Shown here: positions 10,717 through 19,628 of the stretch, piece by piece
How positions within the stretch are numbered: the first letter of the stretch is position 1
Layout: every line of letters starts with the position of its first letter
NCBI RefSeq assembly: GCF_003194585.1
Contig: NZ_QHKZ01000002.1
Coordinates: forward strand, 186,001-250,000
Reading direction: 5' to 3'
Source of the DNA: Nocardioides daejeonensis
GTDB taxonomy: Bacteria; Actinomycetota; Actinomycetes; Propionibacteriales; Nocardioidaceae
Length of the DNA: 64,000 nucleotides
Notes under the pieces: generated by a model
The model's database searches: none
Seen by the model: the letters and a program-made list of their open reading frames with translations, nothing else
Told to the model about the DNA's origin: nothing
Made by a program: the position numbers and the translations under genes

Positions 10717-10843
10717 GGTGCGGAAGGTGCTGGGCACCGCAGGCGGGGTTCGCGCAGGTCACCGTGGACGGCACGGCGGCCTTCCACTGCGAGCGACGGT
10801 GACGCGTGTTGCTGCGCGACATCTTCCGCTTCGGGACAGCCAC
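10658..10843 (-). CDS. rpmF: 50S ribosomal protein L32
   Basis: The protein has 61 residues beginning [20 protein letters not shown], the L32 signature. It has Cys pairs (C-x4-C and CGEC) for a zinc ribbon, so it is the zinc-binding form. GTG start at 10843 with AGAGGAGA upstream. It lies between the DUF177 gene and rnc, the usual actinobacterial arrangement, and its 3' end overlaps the probable rnc start. Confidence 0.96.
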   Translation of the reverse strand: MAVPKRKMSRSNTRHRRSQWKAAVPSTVTCANPACGAQHLPHRACGECGQYGARADRRQVL

Positions 10844-10894
10844 TGTTTTCTCCTCTAGGCCAGGTCGGCCCTCGCGGGCCGGCCGTGTGCTTTC

Positions 10895-11458
10895 TCAGTC
10901 TTGGTCTTGCTCGGTCGCCAGCCCTGCCAGGCCGGCCCACCGGGGGTCGATCGGCGCCTCGTGCGAGTGTTCCGGATCATCCTTCAGCCGCACACCGCAC
11001 TCGGTGCACAGCCCCGGGCAGTCCTCCTCGCAGAGAGGCTGGAACGGCAGTGCGAGCACCACCGCGTCACGCAGTGTCGGTTCGAGGTCGAGCAGGTCTC
11101 CCACGAGTCGACTGACACCGCTCTCCTCGTCGTCCTCGGGTCGGTGCTCACCGTCATCGCTGACGAACAGCTCCTGGAACCGGGCTTCGATCTCGTCGGA
11201 GATCGGCTCCAGGCACCGCGAACACTCCCCCGCCAGCGCGGCCGTAGCCACGCCGGTGACGAGGACGCCCTCCATGACCGCCTCCAGGCGCAGGTCGAGC
11301 TCGACCTGCGCACCTTCGGGGACACCGAGGACCTCGATGCCAAGATCTGCCGGCGCAGGCACGGAGCGTTCGAACTCACTCATGGACCCCGGGCGGCGGC
11401 CGAGCTCGCGGGTGTCGAGCACGAGCGGCGCTCTCGGGTCCAGGTGTGTGTTGGTCAC
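10895..11458 (-). CDS. YceD/DUF177 family protein
   Basis: The protein has 187 residues. GTG at 11458 is the best family-length start. The core pattern is GECSRCLEPI near residue 80, LALPFQPLCEEDCPGLC near 150, then CTECGVRL. These Cys-rich segments are characteristic of DUF177, whose bacterial and plant members have been linked to 23S rRNA accumulation. It sits directly before rpmF as in most bacteria. Confidence 0.9.
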   Translation of the reverse strand: MTNTHLDPRAPLVLDTRELGRRPGSMSEFERSVPAPADLGIEVLGVPEGAQVELDLRLEAVMEGVLVTGVATAALAGECSRCLEPISDEIEARFQELFVSDDGEHRPEDDEESGVSRLVGDLLDLEPTLRDAVVLALPFQPLCEEDCPGLCTECGVRLKDDPEHSHEAPIDPRWAGLAGLATEQDQD

Positions 11459-11531
11459 GTCTCCACGTCCACTACGACAAATCGGTGAGAGTTTAGCGGG
11501 GCCCGGGGCCCAGCAGCAAAACGCATCGGCT

Positions 11532-12029
11532 TCAGGCCTCGCCCGAACGCCGCCGCTCCTCCAGTCGGGCTGCCAGACGCTCCCTGACGAAGTCGGGCAC
11601 CAGACCGGAGACGTCGCCGCCGAAGGTCGCGACCTCCTTGACGAGGCTGGAGGCAAGGAACGAGTACTCCGGGCTGGTAGGCACGAAGACCGTCTCGATG
11701 TCGGCGAGTGAGGAGTTCATCTGCGCCATCTGCAGCTCGTAGTCGAAGTCCGACACCGCGCGGAGGCCCTTGACGATCGCATGCACGTCGCGTTCCTCGC
11801 AGAAGGCGGTGAGCAGACCGGAGAAGCCGTCGATACGCACGTTGGGGAACTCCCGGCACGCCTCGCCGAGCATCTCCATCCGCTCCTCAGCGGAGAAGAG
11901 GCGATTCTTCGACTTGTTGACCCCGACCGCCACGATCACCTCGTCGAAGAGGAACGAGGCCCGCGCCACGATGTCGATGTGACCGTTGGTGACCGGGTCG
12001 AATGATCCGGGACAAACCGCTCTGCGCAC
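11532..12029 (-). CDS. coaD: Phosphopantetheine adenylyltransferase
   Basis: The protein has 165 residues. GTG at 12029 places the nucleotidyltransferase motif PGSFDPVTNGHIDIV at residues 6-20, followed by NKSKNRLFS and the conserved SSSLVKE-like segment (SSLVKEVATFGGDVS). It performs the penultimate step of coenzyme A synthesis. It follows rsmD by eight bases in the same transcription unit. An upstream open frame extending into rsmD is not real coding sequence. Confidence 0.96.
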   Translation of the reverse strand: MRRAVCPGSFDPVTNGHIDIVARASFLFDEVIVAVGVNKSKNRLFSAEERMEMLGEACREFPNVRIDGFSGLLTAFCEERDVHAIVKGLRAVSDFDYELQMAQMNSSLADIETVFVPTSPEYSFLASSLVKEVATFGGDVSGLVPDFVRERLAARLEERRRSGEA

Positions 12030-12037
12030 TACTGCTC

Positions 12038-12622
12038 CTACTCCCCTGAGGTCGATGTGTCGGGCGCAGCGTGACCATATCCCAGCACCGTCTCGCCGTA
12101 CTTGCGCTCCCGCAACGGCGAGATGCCGACGGGCCACGCGGGAAGGCCACCGCGTTTGGACCGCTCGACCACGACCAGCGCGTCGTCGCCGAGCCAGCCC
12201 CGGTCGACCAGCAGAGCCAGGTCGTCGGCAACCCGGTCGTTGGCCAACGGGTACGGCGGGTCGAGGAAGACCACGTGACACGGCACCGGCTCGCTCTGGC
12301 CCAGGTACGTCGCCACGGAGGCCGTCACCACCCGCGCCTGAGCGAAGCCCAGCGTGCGTGCATTGCGTCCGATCAGCTCGGCGGTCCGGCGGTCCTGCTC
12401 GACCAGGATCGCCTCCTCGGCTCCACGCGAGATCGCCTCCAGCCCCACTGCCCCGGTGCCGGCGTACAGGTCGAGCACCCGCAGGCCCTGCCAGGAGCCG
12501 CACCACGACTCCACGGCGGAGAAGAGCGCCTCGCGGACCCGGTCGGAGGTAGGACGGGTGTTGCTGCCGCGAGGCGCCTCCAGCCGCCGGCCTCCGGCGC
12601 TGCCTCCGATGATCCTGGTCAC
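12038..12622 (-). CDS. rsmD: 16S rRNA (guanine966-N2)-methyltransferase
   Basis: The protein has 194 residues from the GTG at 12622: MTRIIGGSAGGRRLEAPRG then RPTSDRVREALF, the RsmD signature. The SAM-binding motif is LDLYAGTGAVGLEAISRG and the catalytic motif VFLDPPY. It methylates G966 of 16S rRNA. It sits between recG and coaD, the standard actinobacterial order. Confidence 0.95.
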   Translation of the reverse strand: MTRIIGGSAGGRRLEAPRGSNTRPTSDRVREALFSAVESWCGSWQGLRVLDLYAGTGAVGLEAISRGAEEAILVEQDRRTAELIGRNARTLGFAQARVVTASVATYLGQSEPVPCHVVFLDPPYPLANDRVADDLALLVDRGWLGDDALVVVERSKRGGLPAWPVGISPLRERKYGETVLGYGHAAPDTSTSGE

Positions 12623-12635
12623 TGACCGGCTCCCT

Positions 12636-14888
12636 TCACGATCGCTCCATGAAGTCACTGTGGACCGACGCCTCGAGCCGCCGTACCGACTCCCGCAGCA
12701 CCGGCTCCCCCGCGAGGTCCGGATCGGTGGCCAGGAGCTCGTCGGCGGCGGCCCTCGCGGCCAGGATGGTCTTCTCGTCGCGGAGCACCCGCAGGTGCAC
12801 CAGCGAGGTACGGCGCCCCGACTGACCAGCGCCGAGCACATCTCCCTCGCGCCGCTGCTCGAGGTCGACGACCGAGAGCTCGAAGCCGTCGGTGGACGCC
12901 TCCACGGCGGCGAGTCGCTCGCGCGCAGGGCTGCCCTGCTCCGCATGGGTCACCATCAGGCAGAGCCCCGGCAGGCCGCCACGCCCCACCCGGCCGCGCA
13001 GCTGGTGCAGCTGGGAGACGCCGAAGCGGTCGGCATCGAGGAGCACCATCGCGGTGGCGTTGGCGACATCCACGCCGACCTCGATGACCGTGGTCGCGAC
13101 AAGCACATCGACCTCGCCTGCGGCGAAGGCGCGCATCACCCGGTCCTTCTCGTCGGCCGGAAGCCGCCCGTGCAGGGCGGCGACCCGCAACCCGGCCAGT
13201 GCCCCCTCGGCGAGCTCCGGCGCCACCGTCTCGACCGCGGCCAGCTCGCCCTCACGGACACCCGGCAACGCCTCCCCGGCCTCGTCGACGTCGACCTGGT
13301 CGACCTGTCCCTCCTCGGCGTCGTCACCGCCGATGCGGGGCGCGACCACGTAGACCTGGTGCCCCTTCTCGACCTCCTCGCGCACTCGGGCCCAGACCCG
13401 ATGCATCCAGTCCGGCCGCTCGCGCAGGGGCACCACGCTGGTCTGGATCGGGGCCCGGCCCGCCGGGAGCTCGCGCAGGGTGGAGACCTCCAGGTCACCG
13501 AAGACGGTCATCGCGACGGTCCGCGGGATGGGAGTGGCGGTCATCACCAGCACGTGCGGGACGGCCGCGGACTTGTCTGTCAGCGCGGCACGCTGCTCGA
13601 CCCCGAAGCGATGCTGCTCGTCCACGACGACGAGGCCGAGGTCGGCGAACTGCACGTTCGGCTCCAGCAGCGCGTGGGTGCCGATGACGATGCCGGCCTC
13701 ACCGCTGGCCATCACCGACATCGCCTGCGTGCGCTGGGCCTTCGTCATCGATCCGGTGAGCAGCGTGACCGTGGTGGCGTGCTCGGCGCTGCCCAGGTGG
13801 CCCGCCTCGGCGAGGTCTCCCATCATCGCGACGATCGAGCGATGGTGCTGCTGCGCAAGCACCTCGGTCGGCGCCAGCAGGACCGCCTGCCCGCCCGAGT
13901 CGACGACCCGCAGCATGGCGCGCAGCGCGACCAGCGTCTTGCCGGAGCCGACCTCCCCCTGGAGCAGCCGGTTCATCGGGTGCTCCCCGGCGAGCTCACG
14001 CTCCAGAAGCTCGCCGATCTCGCGCTGGCCTGCGGTCAGCTCGAAGGGGAGCCGCGCGTCGAAGGCGGCCAGCAGTCCCCCACCACCGGTCCAGCGGCGA
14101 CTCGGCTGCGACCGCGCCTCCAGGCGACGGCGCCCCAGCACCAACTGGGTCGTGAGCGCCTCGACGAACCGGAAGCGGTAGCGGGCCCGGCTGAGCTGGG
14201 ACCAGTCGTCGGGGGTGTGGACCCAGCGCAGCGCGGTCTGCAGGTCGAGCAGGTCGTGGGTCGCCAGGAACTCCTCGCTCAGCGGGTCGGTCAGGTCGTC
14301 GACCACGTCGAGGGCGAAGTCGACCACCCGCGAGATGTCCCACGACTCCACGCCCGCGGTGGTGCGATAGACCGGGAAGAGCCCACGCAGCGAGTCGGCC
14401 AGGTCGAGTGCCGCCTCCTCCTCGCCCGCATGCTCGCCGGTGATCCGCACCATCTGAGGATGGGTGAGCTGCCAGCCGTTGCCGAACCAGCTCACCTTGC
14501 CGGTGAAGACACCCGTCGTGCCGGGCTGCCACAGCTTGCTCCAGTAGGTGGCGAGATGCTCGCGGGTGGCGAAGAGCGTCAGGGTGAGCCGGGTGGTGAC
14601 GGTCCGGATGGTCAGCATCACCCGCCAGCCCGGACGTCCGGTCTTGCGGTTGGTGAACCGCTTGGTCGCCACCTGGTCGACCTCGGCGACCACCACGATC
14701 AGCTGCCCCTCGCGCAGGTTGCCGGGGTCGGTCAGCTCGCCGGTCTCCAAGTAGGTGCGCGGGAAGTGCCACAGCAGGTCGCCGACCGTGTGCATGCCGA
14801 GCCGGTCGGCGAGCGCATCGACCTTCTTGCGGTCCTTGCCGCTCCCCAGCACCGTGGCGATCGGCGAGTCGAGCTTGATCCCACTCAC
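12636..14888 (-). CDS. recG: ATP-dependent DNA helicase RecG
   Basis: The protein has 750 residues from the GTG at 14888 (MSGIKLDSPIATVLG). It has an N-terminal wedge/OB domain, a Walker A GEVGSGKTLVALRAM near 320, DEQHRFGVEQR (DExH) near 425, MTATPIPRT, and later ATTVIEVGVDV and RGRVGRGG. RecG reverses stalled replication forks and processes recombination intermediates. The region between motifs III and IV has an acidic low-complexity insertion (DDAEEGQVDQVDVDEAGEA). It follows the DAK2 gene by 11 bases. Confidence 0.96.
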   Translation of the reverse strand: MSGIKLDSPIATVLGSGKDRKKVDALADRLGMHTVGDLLWHFPRTYLETGELTDPGNLREGQLIVVVAEVDQVATKRFTNRKTGRPGWRVMLTIRTVTTRLTLTLFATREHLATYWSKLWQPGTTGVFTGKVSWFGNGWQLTHPQMVRITGEHAGEEEAALDLADSLRGLFPVYRTTAGVESWDISRVVDFALDVVDDLTDPLSEEFLATHDLLDLQTALRWVHTPDDWSQLSRARYRFRFVEALTTQLVLGRRRLEARSQPSRRWTGGGGLLAAFDARLPFELTAGQREIGELLERELAGEHPMNRLLQGEVGSGKTLVALRAMLRVVDSGGQAVLLAPTEVLAQQHHRSIVAMMGDLAEAGHLGSAEHATTVTLLTGSMTKAQRTQAMSVMASGEAGIVIGTHALLEPNVQFADLGLVVVDEQHRFGVEQRAALTDKSAAVPHVLVMTATPIPRTVAMTVFGDLEVSTLRELPAGRAPIQTSVVPLRERPDWMHRVWARVREEVEKGHQVYVVAPRIGGDDAEEGQVDQVDVDEAGEALPGVREGELAAVETVAPELAEGALAGLRVAALHGRLPADEKDRVMRAFAAGEVDVLVATTVIEVGVDVANATAMVLLDADRFGVSQLHQLRGRVGRGGLPGLCLMVTHAEQGSPARERLAAVEASTDGFELSVVDLEQRREGDVLGAGQSGRRTSLVHLRVLRDEKTILAARAAADELLATDPDLAGEPVLRESVRRLEASVHSDFMERS

Positions 14889-14899
14889 ACCCGGTCCTC

Positions 14900-16570
14900 T
14901 CACTCCACCGCGATCAGCAACGGATAGCGCTCCTGCCCTCCGTCGTACACCACGACGTCGACAGTGGCATGCTGCGACTCGACCCATCCGGCGCAGTGCG
15001 CGGAGAGCTCCTCGCCTCCCACGCCGGCAACCAGCGTGACCAGCTCGCCACCGCCACCGAGGAGCCGGTCGATGATGCGGGTCGCGACATCCGCGAGCTC
15101 GGTGCCGACGATCGCGAAGTCGCCGGCGATGACGCCGAGCACGTCACCGGGCTCGCAGGGGCCGGCCATGGTGATCGCCTGCTTCGCCGCCACCGTGACC
15201 GCGCCGTGCCGGGCATGGCTCGCTGTCGCCGTCATGTGCAGGACGTCCTGGTCGAAGGAGCGGCCGGGCTCGTGGACGGCGAGCGCCGCCAGTCCCTGCA
15301 CCTGAGCCAGGCTCGGGATGACCGCCGCGCGCACCCCCAGCTCGACCTCGGCGCTCCGCACCGCGATCTCGGCCGAACGCACCGTATCGGGGTCGTTGGG
15401 GAGCACGATGGCCTCGGCCGCGCCGCTCTCGCGGATCGCCTCCAGCAGCATGCCCGCACTGGGGCGACGCCCCGGGCCACCCGAAACGACCACCGCACCC
15501 GCCTCACCGAAGATCGCGCTCAGCCCGTCGCCCGCGGAGACCGCGACGACGACGCGCCCCCTCCGTGCCGAGGGGGTCGACGCGGAGGAACGGCCCGAGA
15601 CCTGCTCGGCGAAGTGCGTCACCCGCACCCGATGCGGCCGACCGCTCTCGATGCCCACCTCGATCGCTGCGCCGACATCGTCGACGTGGACGTGGACGTT
15701 CCACAGGCCCTCGCCCCCGACCACCACCAGGGAGTCACCCAGAGCGGCAAGCCGCCGACGGAGCTCCGGGATCACGGCGTCCTCGGCGTCCAGCAGGTAC
15801 ATGACCTCGTAGGCAGGTCCCTCAGCCGTGAGGTCGTGGGTGGGCAGCGGCACCGGGATGTGGCGGCGTACCGGACCACCCGGGTCGTGGATCGCCCGGC
15901 GTCCGGTAAGAGCGGTCTCCAGGGCGTCCAGGAGGACGCAGAGGCCGCGGCCCCCCGCATCCACCACTCCGGCGTCCGCGAGCACCTGGAGCTGTGACGG
16001 CGTGCGCAGCAGCGCCTCGTGCGCGGCCCCGGCAGCAGCAGCGACAACCACAGCGACGTCGTCCTGCTCCGGCGGCAGCGCGTCGGCGGCGGCCCTGGCC
16101 GCCTCGGATCCGGCGCGCGCGACGGAGAGGATCGTCCCCTCCACCGGCGTGCCGACAGCCTCGTAGCTGGCAGCAGTCGCCTGCACCATCGCGTCGGCCC
16201 ACCTGTCCACGGAGCGCTCGCCCGGGAGCCGACCCGCGATGTGCTTGGTCATCGCGCCGAGCATCTGGGAGAGAATCACGCCGGAGTTGCCGCGAGCGCC
16301 CAGCAGGGCACCGCGCGCGAAGGCGGCGAAGGCAGACGCGCGGTTCTCGGCGGTCTCCTCGACCGACTGGTCGACCGCTTGGTGCAGCGCGTCACGCGCC
16401 GCCGAGAGCGTGAGGAACATGTTCGTGCCGGTGTCGCCATCCGGCACCGGATAGACGTTGAGGGCGTCGATCTCCTCACGCGCCGCTGCCAACGCACCCG
16501 TCGCGACCTCGATGAACCGGAGCAGCGTCGCCACGTCGCTGGGCGCCTGACTGGATGCCTGGTCCACCAC
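14900..16570 (-). CDS. DAK2-domain protein, FakA/YloV-like fatty-acid kinase subunit
   Basis: The protein has about 556 residues. The N-terminal DhaL/DAK2 domain has NVYPVPDGDTGTNM near 38-51 and GALLGARGNSGVILSQ near 90. A middle domain has VDAGGRGL. The C-terminal DegV-like/FakA_C portion ends in a region matching YloV. Family members phosphorylate fatty acids bound to FakB partners. The gene stands immediately upstream of recG, as in many Gram-positive genomes. GTG at 16570 or 16567 may start it; GAGGA lies upstream. Confidence 0.88.
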   Translation of the reverse strand: MVDQASSQAPSDVATLLRFIEVATGALAAAREEIDALNVYPVPDGDTGTNMFLTLSAARDALHQAVDQSVEETAENRASAFAAFARGALLGARGNSGVILSQMLGAMTKHIAGRLPGERSVDRWADAMVQATAASYEAVGTPVEGTILSVARAGSEAARAAADALPPEQDDVAVVVAAAAGAAHEALLRTPSQLQVLADAGVVDAGGRGLCVLLDALETALTGRRAIHDPGGPVRRHIPVPLPTHDLTAEGPAYEVMYLLDAEDAVIPELRRRLAALGDSLVVVGGEGLWNVHVHVDDVGAAIEVGIESGRPHRVRVTHFAEQVSGRSSASTPSARRGRVVVAVSAGDGLSAIFGEAGAVVVSGGPGRRPSAGMLLEAIRESGAAEAIVLPNDPDTVRSAEIAVRSAEVELGVRAAVIPSLAQVQGLAALAVHEPGRSFDQDVLHMTATASHARHGAVTVAAKQAITMAGPCEPGDVLGVIAGDFAIVGTELADVATRIIDRLLGGGGELVTLVAGVGGEELSAHCAGWVESQHATVDVVVYDGGQERYPLLIAVE

Positions 16571-16799
16571 GCTCGGTCCTCGCTGTCGTCGGTCACTCCC
16601 GGGCCTGCGCCCGAGGCACACACATTATGAGGGTGCGCCCGCAGGGTGCATGCTGGGACGGCAAGCGAACCGCAGGACGCCCGATTTCCTCCGAGGCGCC
16701 AGCATCGGCTACGCTTGCGCGGTTGCCCGAGTGCCCCACCGACGGTGCGTTGCCTCTGGCTCTCACGTTTCCCAACCTCGATCGTTCCAGGAGTTCACG

Positions 16800-16985
16800 G
16801 TGGCTGCCGTCTGCGACATCTGCGCCAAGAAGCCCGGCTTCGGCAACAACCGCCCGTGGTCGCGCAAGATCACGAAGCGTCGGTTCAACCCCAACATCCA
16901 GCGAGTGCGGGCCACCATCAACGGTGCCCCCAAGCGCGTCAACGTCTGCACCGGCTGCCTGAAGGCCGGCAAGGTCAGCCGCTGA
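16800..16985 (+). CDS. rpmB: 50S ribosomal protein L28
   Basis: The protein has 61 residues: MAAVCDICAKKPGFGNNRPW then SRKITKRRFNPNIQRV, and CTGCLKAGKVSR at the end. The four Cys (CDIC, CTGC) mark the zinc-binding form. GTG start preceded by AGGAG with a six-base spacer. It diverges from the DAK2-recG unit; the 229-base gap between them holds both promoters and shows no further gene. A strong terminator follows. Confidence 0.95.
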   Translation: MAAVCDICAKKPGFGNNRPWSRKITKRRFNPNIQRVRATINGAPKRVNVCTGCLKAGKVSR

Positions 16986-17002
16986 GCCCGGTCACGACTT
17001 CT

Positions 17003-17038
17003 CAGAAGGCCTCCGCCCCACGGGGTGGAGGCCTTCTG
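17003..17038 (+). terminator. Intrinsic-type terminator after rpmB
   Basis: CAGAAGGCCTCCGCCCC and the complementary run at 17022-17038 form a hairpin with one G-U position and a very tight loop, 18 bases after the rpmB stop. The stem is GC-rich and there is no T tract. Confidence 0.8.
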
Positions 17039-17119
17039 GATTTCGGTGCGTGGTGAACGACGGCTCGTTCGTGCAGCAGGCCATGGCCTTCTTCAGCACC
17101 GACTGCTTCACCACCAAAC

Positions 17120-18091
17120 TCAGAAGTGCGTCCAGCCGGCGCTGCCCTCGTAGACGCCGCCGTCGACGGTGACCGGCGGCAGTTCGGGATCCGCCTCCAT
17201 CGCTACACCGATCGCCGACCACCCCTCCGGCAGCGAAACCTCTGCCGGGAAGCACGCCAGGAGGGGATGGTCCTCACCGCCGCCCAACACGAACTGGATC
17301 GGGTCCGCACCCAGCGCGCCCGCTACCGCGTGCAACGGCTCGGCGATCTCGAGCTGACCGGTCCGCAGGTCGATCCGGACGCCGGAGGCGCGAGCGATGT
17401 GCCCGGCGTCGGCGACCAGTCCGTCGGAGACATCGATCATCGCGGTCGCACCCGCCTCGGCAGCCACCCGGCCGGCGGCGTACGGCGGCTCGGGCCGCCG
17501 GTAGGCCTCCACCAGCACCCGGGGCGAACGGAAGCCCCGGCCCAGGACCGCGAGTCCTCCCGCCGCCCAGCCCTGGCGACCGCAGAGCGCGACGACGTCG
17601 CCGGGCTCGGCGCCGGAGCGCAACACCGGCGATACCGTGCAGCCGCCCATGACGGTGACCGCGACGACGATCTGGTCGGCACCGGTCAGATCGCCGCCGA
17701 CGATGCTCGCGCCGACCTTCGCGCACTCCGCCGCGAAGCCTCGCGCGAAGCCCAACACCCAGTCGGCGGTGAGATCGGAGGGAAGCGCGAGCCCGACGGT
17801 CAGTGAGGTGGCCGTACCGCCCATCGCGTTGATGTCGGAGAGGTTCTGAGCCGCGGCGCGGGCACCGATGTCCTCGGCGCTCGCCCACTCGCGCCGGAAG
17901 TGCCGGCCCTCGACCATCAGGTCGGCGGAGACGACGGCGTGGCCATTGCGGATCCGCAGCACCGCTGCGTCGTCGCCGGGGCCGACCAGCACCTGCTCGC
18001 CCTGCGGGAACAGCGCGGTCAGCGCGTCGATCAGGGCGAACTCGCCGACCTCGGCCAGCGTTGACTTCGGGTCGATCTCGGGTGTCGCCAT
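17120..18091 (-). CDS. thiL: Thiamine-monophosphate kinase
   Basis: The protein has 323 residues starting MATPEIDPKSTLAEVGEFAL at the ATG at 18091, with GGATGGAG upstream. The ThiL pattern is clear: GPGDDAAVL near 43, SADLMVEGRHF near 57, NLSDINAMGG near 85, VGGDLTGA and DVSDGLVAD later. It phosphorylates thiamine monophosphate to the cofactor TPP. It diverges from the RAM-domain gene. No THI-box riboswitch is seen at this gene. Confidence 0.95.
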   Translation of the reverse strand: MATPEIDPKSTLAEVGEFALIDALTALFPQGEQVLVGPGDDAAVLRIRNGHAVVSADLMVEGRHFRREWASAEDIGARAAAQNLSDINAMGGTATSLTVGLALPSDLTADWVLGFARGFAAECAKVGASIVGGDLTGADQIVVAVTVMGGCTVSPVLRSGAEPGDVVALCGRQGWAAGGLAVLGRGFRSPRVLVEAYRRPEPPYAAGRVAAEAGATAMIDVSDGLVADAGHIARASGVRIDLRTGQLEIAEPLHAVAGALGADPIQFVLGGGEDHPLLACFPAEVSLPEGWSAIGVAMEADPELPPVTVDGGVYEGSAGWTHF

Positions 18092-18170
18092 GACTCCATC
18101 CCACCAGCCCCCGACAATCCCGCTCCTTCCGACACGCAGAGCCAGGAAGGTAGGTTGGTGAGCGTCCGCA

Positions 18171-18182
18171 CACCGATCGGTG
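18171..18182. promoter_or_regulatory. 12-bp palindrome between thiL and the RAM-domain gene
   Basis: CACCGATCGGTG is a perfect palindrome 40 bases ahead of the GTG at 18222. Flanking CCGC and GCGG extend it as a possible stem. It is either an operator or a leader hairpin. The GC-rich background makes short palindromes unremarkable, so confidence is low. Confidence 0.35.
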
Positions 18183-18221
18183 AGGCGGAGGACCGGATCC
18201 CCCAGAGATCGAGGAGCCACC

Positions 18222-18458
18222 GTGGCTGTCCAGGCATACATCCTGATCCAGACCGACGTGGGCAAGGCCGCCGAGGTGGCGCGCGCCGTACGCGAGGTGG
18301 ACGGCGTCACCCTCGCGGAGGACGTCACCGGCCCCTACGACGTCATCGTGCGCGCGGAGGCCAGCAGCGTCGACGAACTAGGGCGGATCGTGGTCGCGGG
18401 GGTGCAGAACCTCGACGGGATCACCCGCACCCTCACCTGCCCCATCGTGCACATCTGA
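18222..18458 (+). CDS. Stand-alone Lrp/AsnC ligand-binding (RAM) domain protein
   Basis: The protein has 78 residues and consists only of the RAM fold of Lrp regulators: VQAYILIQTDVGKAAEVARAV, then VTGPYDVIVRAEA and TRTLTCPIV. There is no DNA-binding helix-turn-helix. GAGGAG precedes the GTG start. Such small proteins sense amino acids or pair with full-length Lrp partners; their role is poorly known. Position beside thiL and a DUF3515 gene is common in actinobacteria. Confidence 0.88.
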   Translation: MAVQAYILIQTDVGKAAEVARAVREVDGVTLAEDVTGPYDVIVRAEASSVDELGRIVVAGVQNLDGITRTLTCPIVHI

Positions 18459-18470
18459 CTCCGAACTCCG

Positions 18471-18959
18471 TTGCATCGCCTTGCCTTGCGGTGCCGGCAC
18501 GCCCTCCTCGCCGGCACCGTCGTGAGCCTGTTCGCTGCCTGTGGCGGCGGCGTCGAGGTCGACAGTCCGCACCTGGACCGGAGCGAGCGCGCCGCCTGTG
18601 ACGGCTTCCTCGACGCCCTGCCGAGCACCCTGGAGGGTCTGGACGAGCGTGACGACGTCTCCCCCGACGACGCCCCCGCGCGAGCCTGGGGCGACCCCGC
18701 CGTCGTGGTGGTCTGCGGAGCGGGCATGCCGGACGACTTCACCGAGGTCTCGCCCTGCGAGCAGATCAACGACGTGGGCTGGTACGTGCGTCCCGAGGAG
18801 TTCGCCGACCAGGACGCCTCGCTCGACATGACCACCATCGGCTTCCGTCCGGCCGTCCGGCTCCAGGTACCCGCCGAGCACCGCCCGCCCGCGGATGTGC
18901 TGGTCACGGTCTCGGAGGCGGTCAAGGCCCAGCTCACCCGCGTCGGCCGGTGCAGCTGA
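18471..18959 (+). CDS. DUF3515 lipoprotein
   Basis: The protein has 162 residues. A TTG start at 18471 opens a lipoprotein signal with lipobox LFAAC at about residues 20-24, after which the protein would be anchored outside the membrane. The rest shows the DUF3515 pattern: SERAACDGFLDALP, WGDPAVVVVCG and a late FRPAVRLQVP. The function is unknown. It is 12 bases after the RAM-domain gene, so probably co-transcribed, and it runs into the convergent SLT gene with only one base between stops. Confidence 0.82.
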   Translation: MHRLALRCRHALLAGTVVSLFAACGGGVEVDSPHLDRSERAACDGFLDALPSTLEGLDERDDVSPDDAPARAWGDPAVVVVCGAGMPDDFTEVSPCEQINDVGWYVRPEEFADQDASLDMTTIGFRPAVRLQVPAEHRPPADVLVTVSEAVKAQLTRVGRCS

Positions 18960-18960
18960 C

Positions 18961-19605
18961 TCAGTACCAGCGATGGCGTTCGGAGTGGGCCCAGGCCTTC
19001 TGCGGAGTGCCGTAACGAGCCGCGATGTAGGCCAGTCCCCAGCTGATCTGCGTCTCGGGGTTCGTGCGCCAGTCCGGTCCGATGACGGCCATCTTCTCGC
19101 CCGGCAGCGACTGAGGGATGCCATAGGCACCCGAGCTCGGGTTCTCTGCCAGGTGGTTCCACCCCGACTCGCGCTGCCACAGCGCATCGAGGTAGCCCCA
19201 CTGTTCGGCAGCGAAGCCGAACTCCAGCATCATCCGGTAGCCGAGGCCGCGGTTCGTGGCCGGGTCGAGGTCGGCAGGCGTCGGCGACGGCGACTCCACG
19301 GGCAGCTGCTGCGCCAGACGCTCGGCCTTGCGGCGCAGCTGCTCCAGGATCACCGCGTCCGGCACCTGGGCTGCCGCGCCGGTGCGGACGCGCCGGTGCG
19401 GGGTTGCGCCGGGAGGCCCGGAAGCGCCGGGTGTGGCCGTACGGGACTCGGGCCCGCCGGGCGCGGATGCCGCACTCGGCTCCCGCTTCGCGTGCCCGGG
19501 ACCCTCCGCACCGGTCGACGCGGCGCATGCGGTCAACGGCAGGGCCACGAGGAGGCCTGCCACCAGCGCGCTGGCCGTACGGCGAGATGAACGGAGCCGG
19601 GTCAC
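18961..19605 (-). CDS. Lipoprotein lytic transglycosylase-like (SLT domain)
   Basis: The protein has 214 residues. It has a signal with lipobox LPLTAC near residues 22-27, then a Pro/Ala/Gly-rich linker (about 30-75), then a C-terminal SLT-like domain. Signature pieces are DALWQRESGWNHLAENPSSG with the catalytic Glu in RESGW, AYGIPQSLPG and WGLAYIAARYG. It likely cleaves or binds peptidoglycan in the cell envelope. Start GTG at 19605 (GTG at 19614 possible); only 23 bases separate it from the divergent enoyl-CoA hydratase start. Confidence 0.88.
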   Translation of the reverse strand: MTRLRSSRRTASALVAGLLVALPLTACAASTGAEGPGHAKREPSAASAPGGPESRTATPGASGPPGATPHRRVRTGAAAQVPDAVILEQLRRKAERLAQQLPVESPSPTPADLDPATNRGLGYRMMLEFGFAAEQWGYLDALWQRESGWNHLAENPSSGAYGIPQSLPGEKMAVIGPDWRTNPETQISWGLAYIAARYGTPQKAWAHSERHRWY

Positions 19606-19628
19606 TCGCGCCACCGTAGTCGAGCACA

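Noticed and set aside
12354..14927. 857-codon open frame on the + strand, antisense to recG
   Set aside because: It mirrors recG codon by codon; GC-rich third positions leave the antisense frame open. The product has biased His/Gln/Arg content and no domain.
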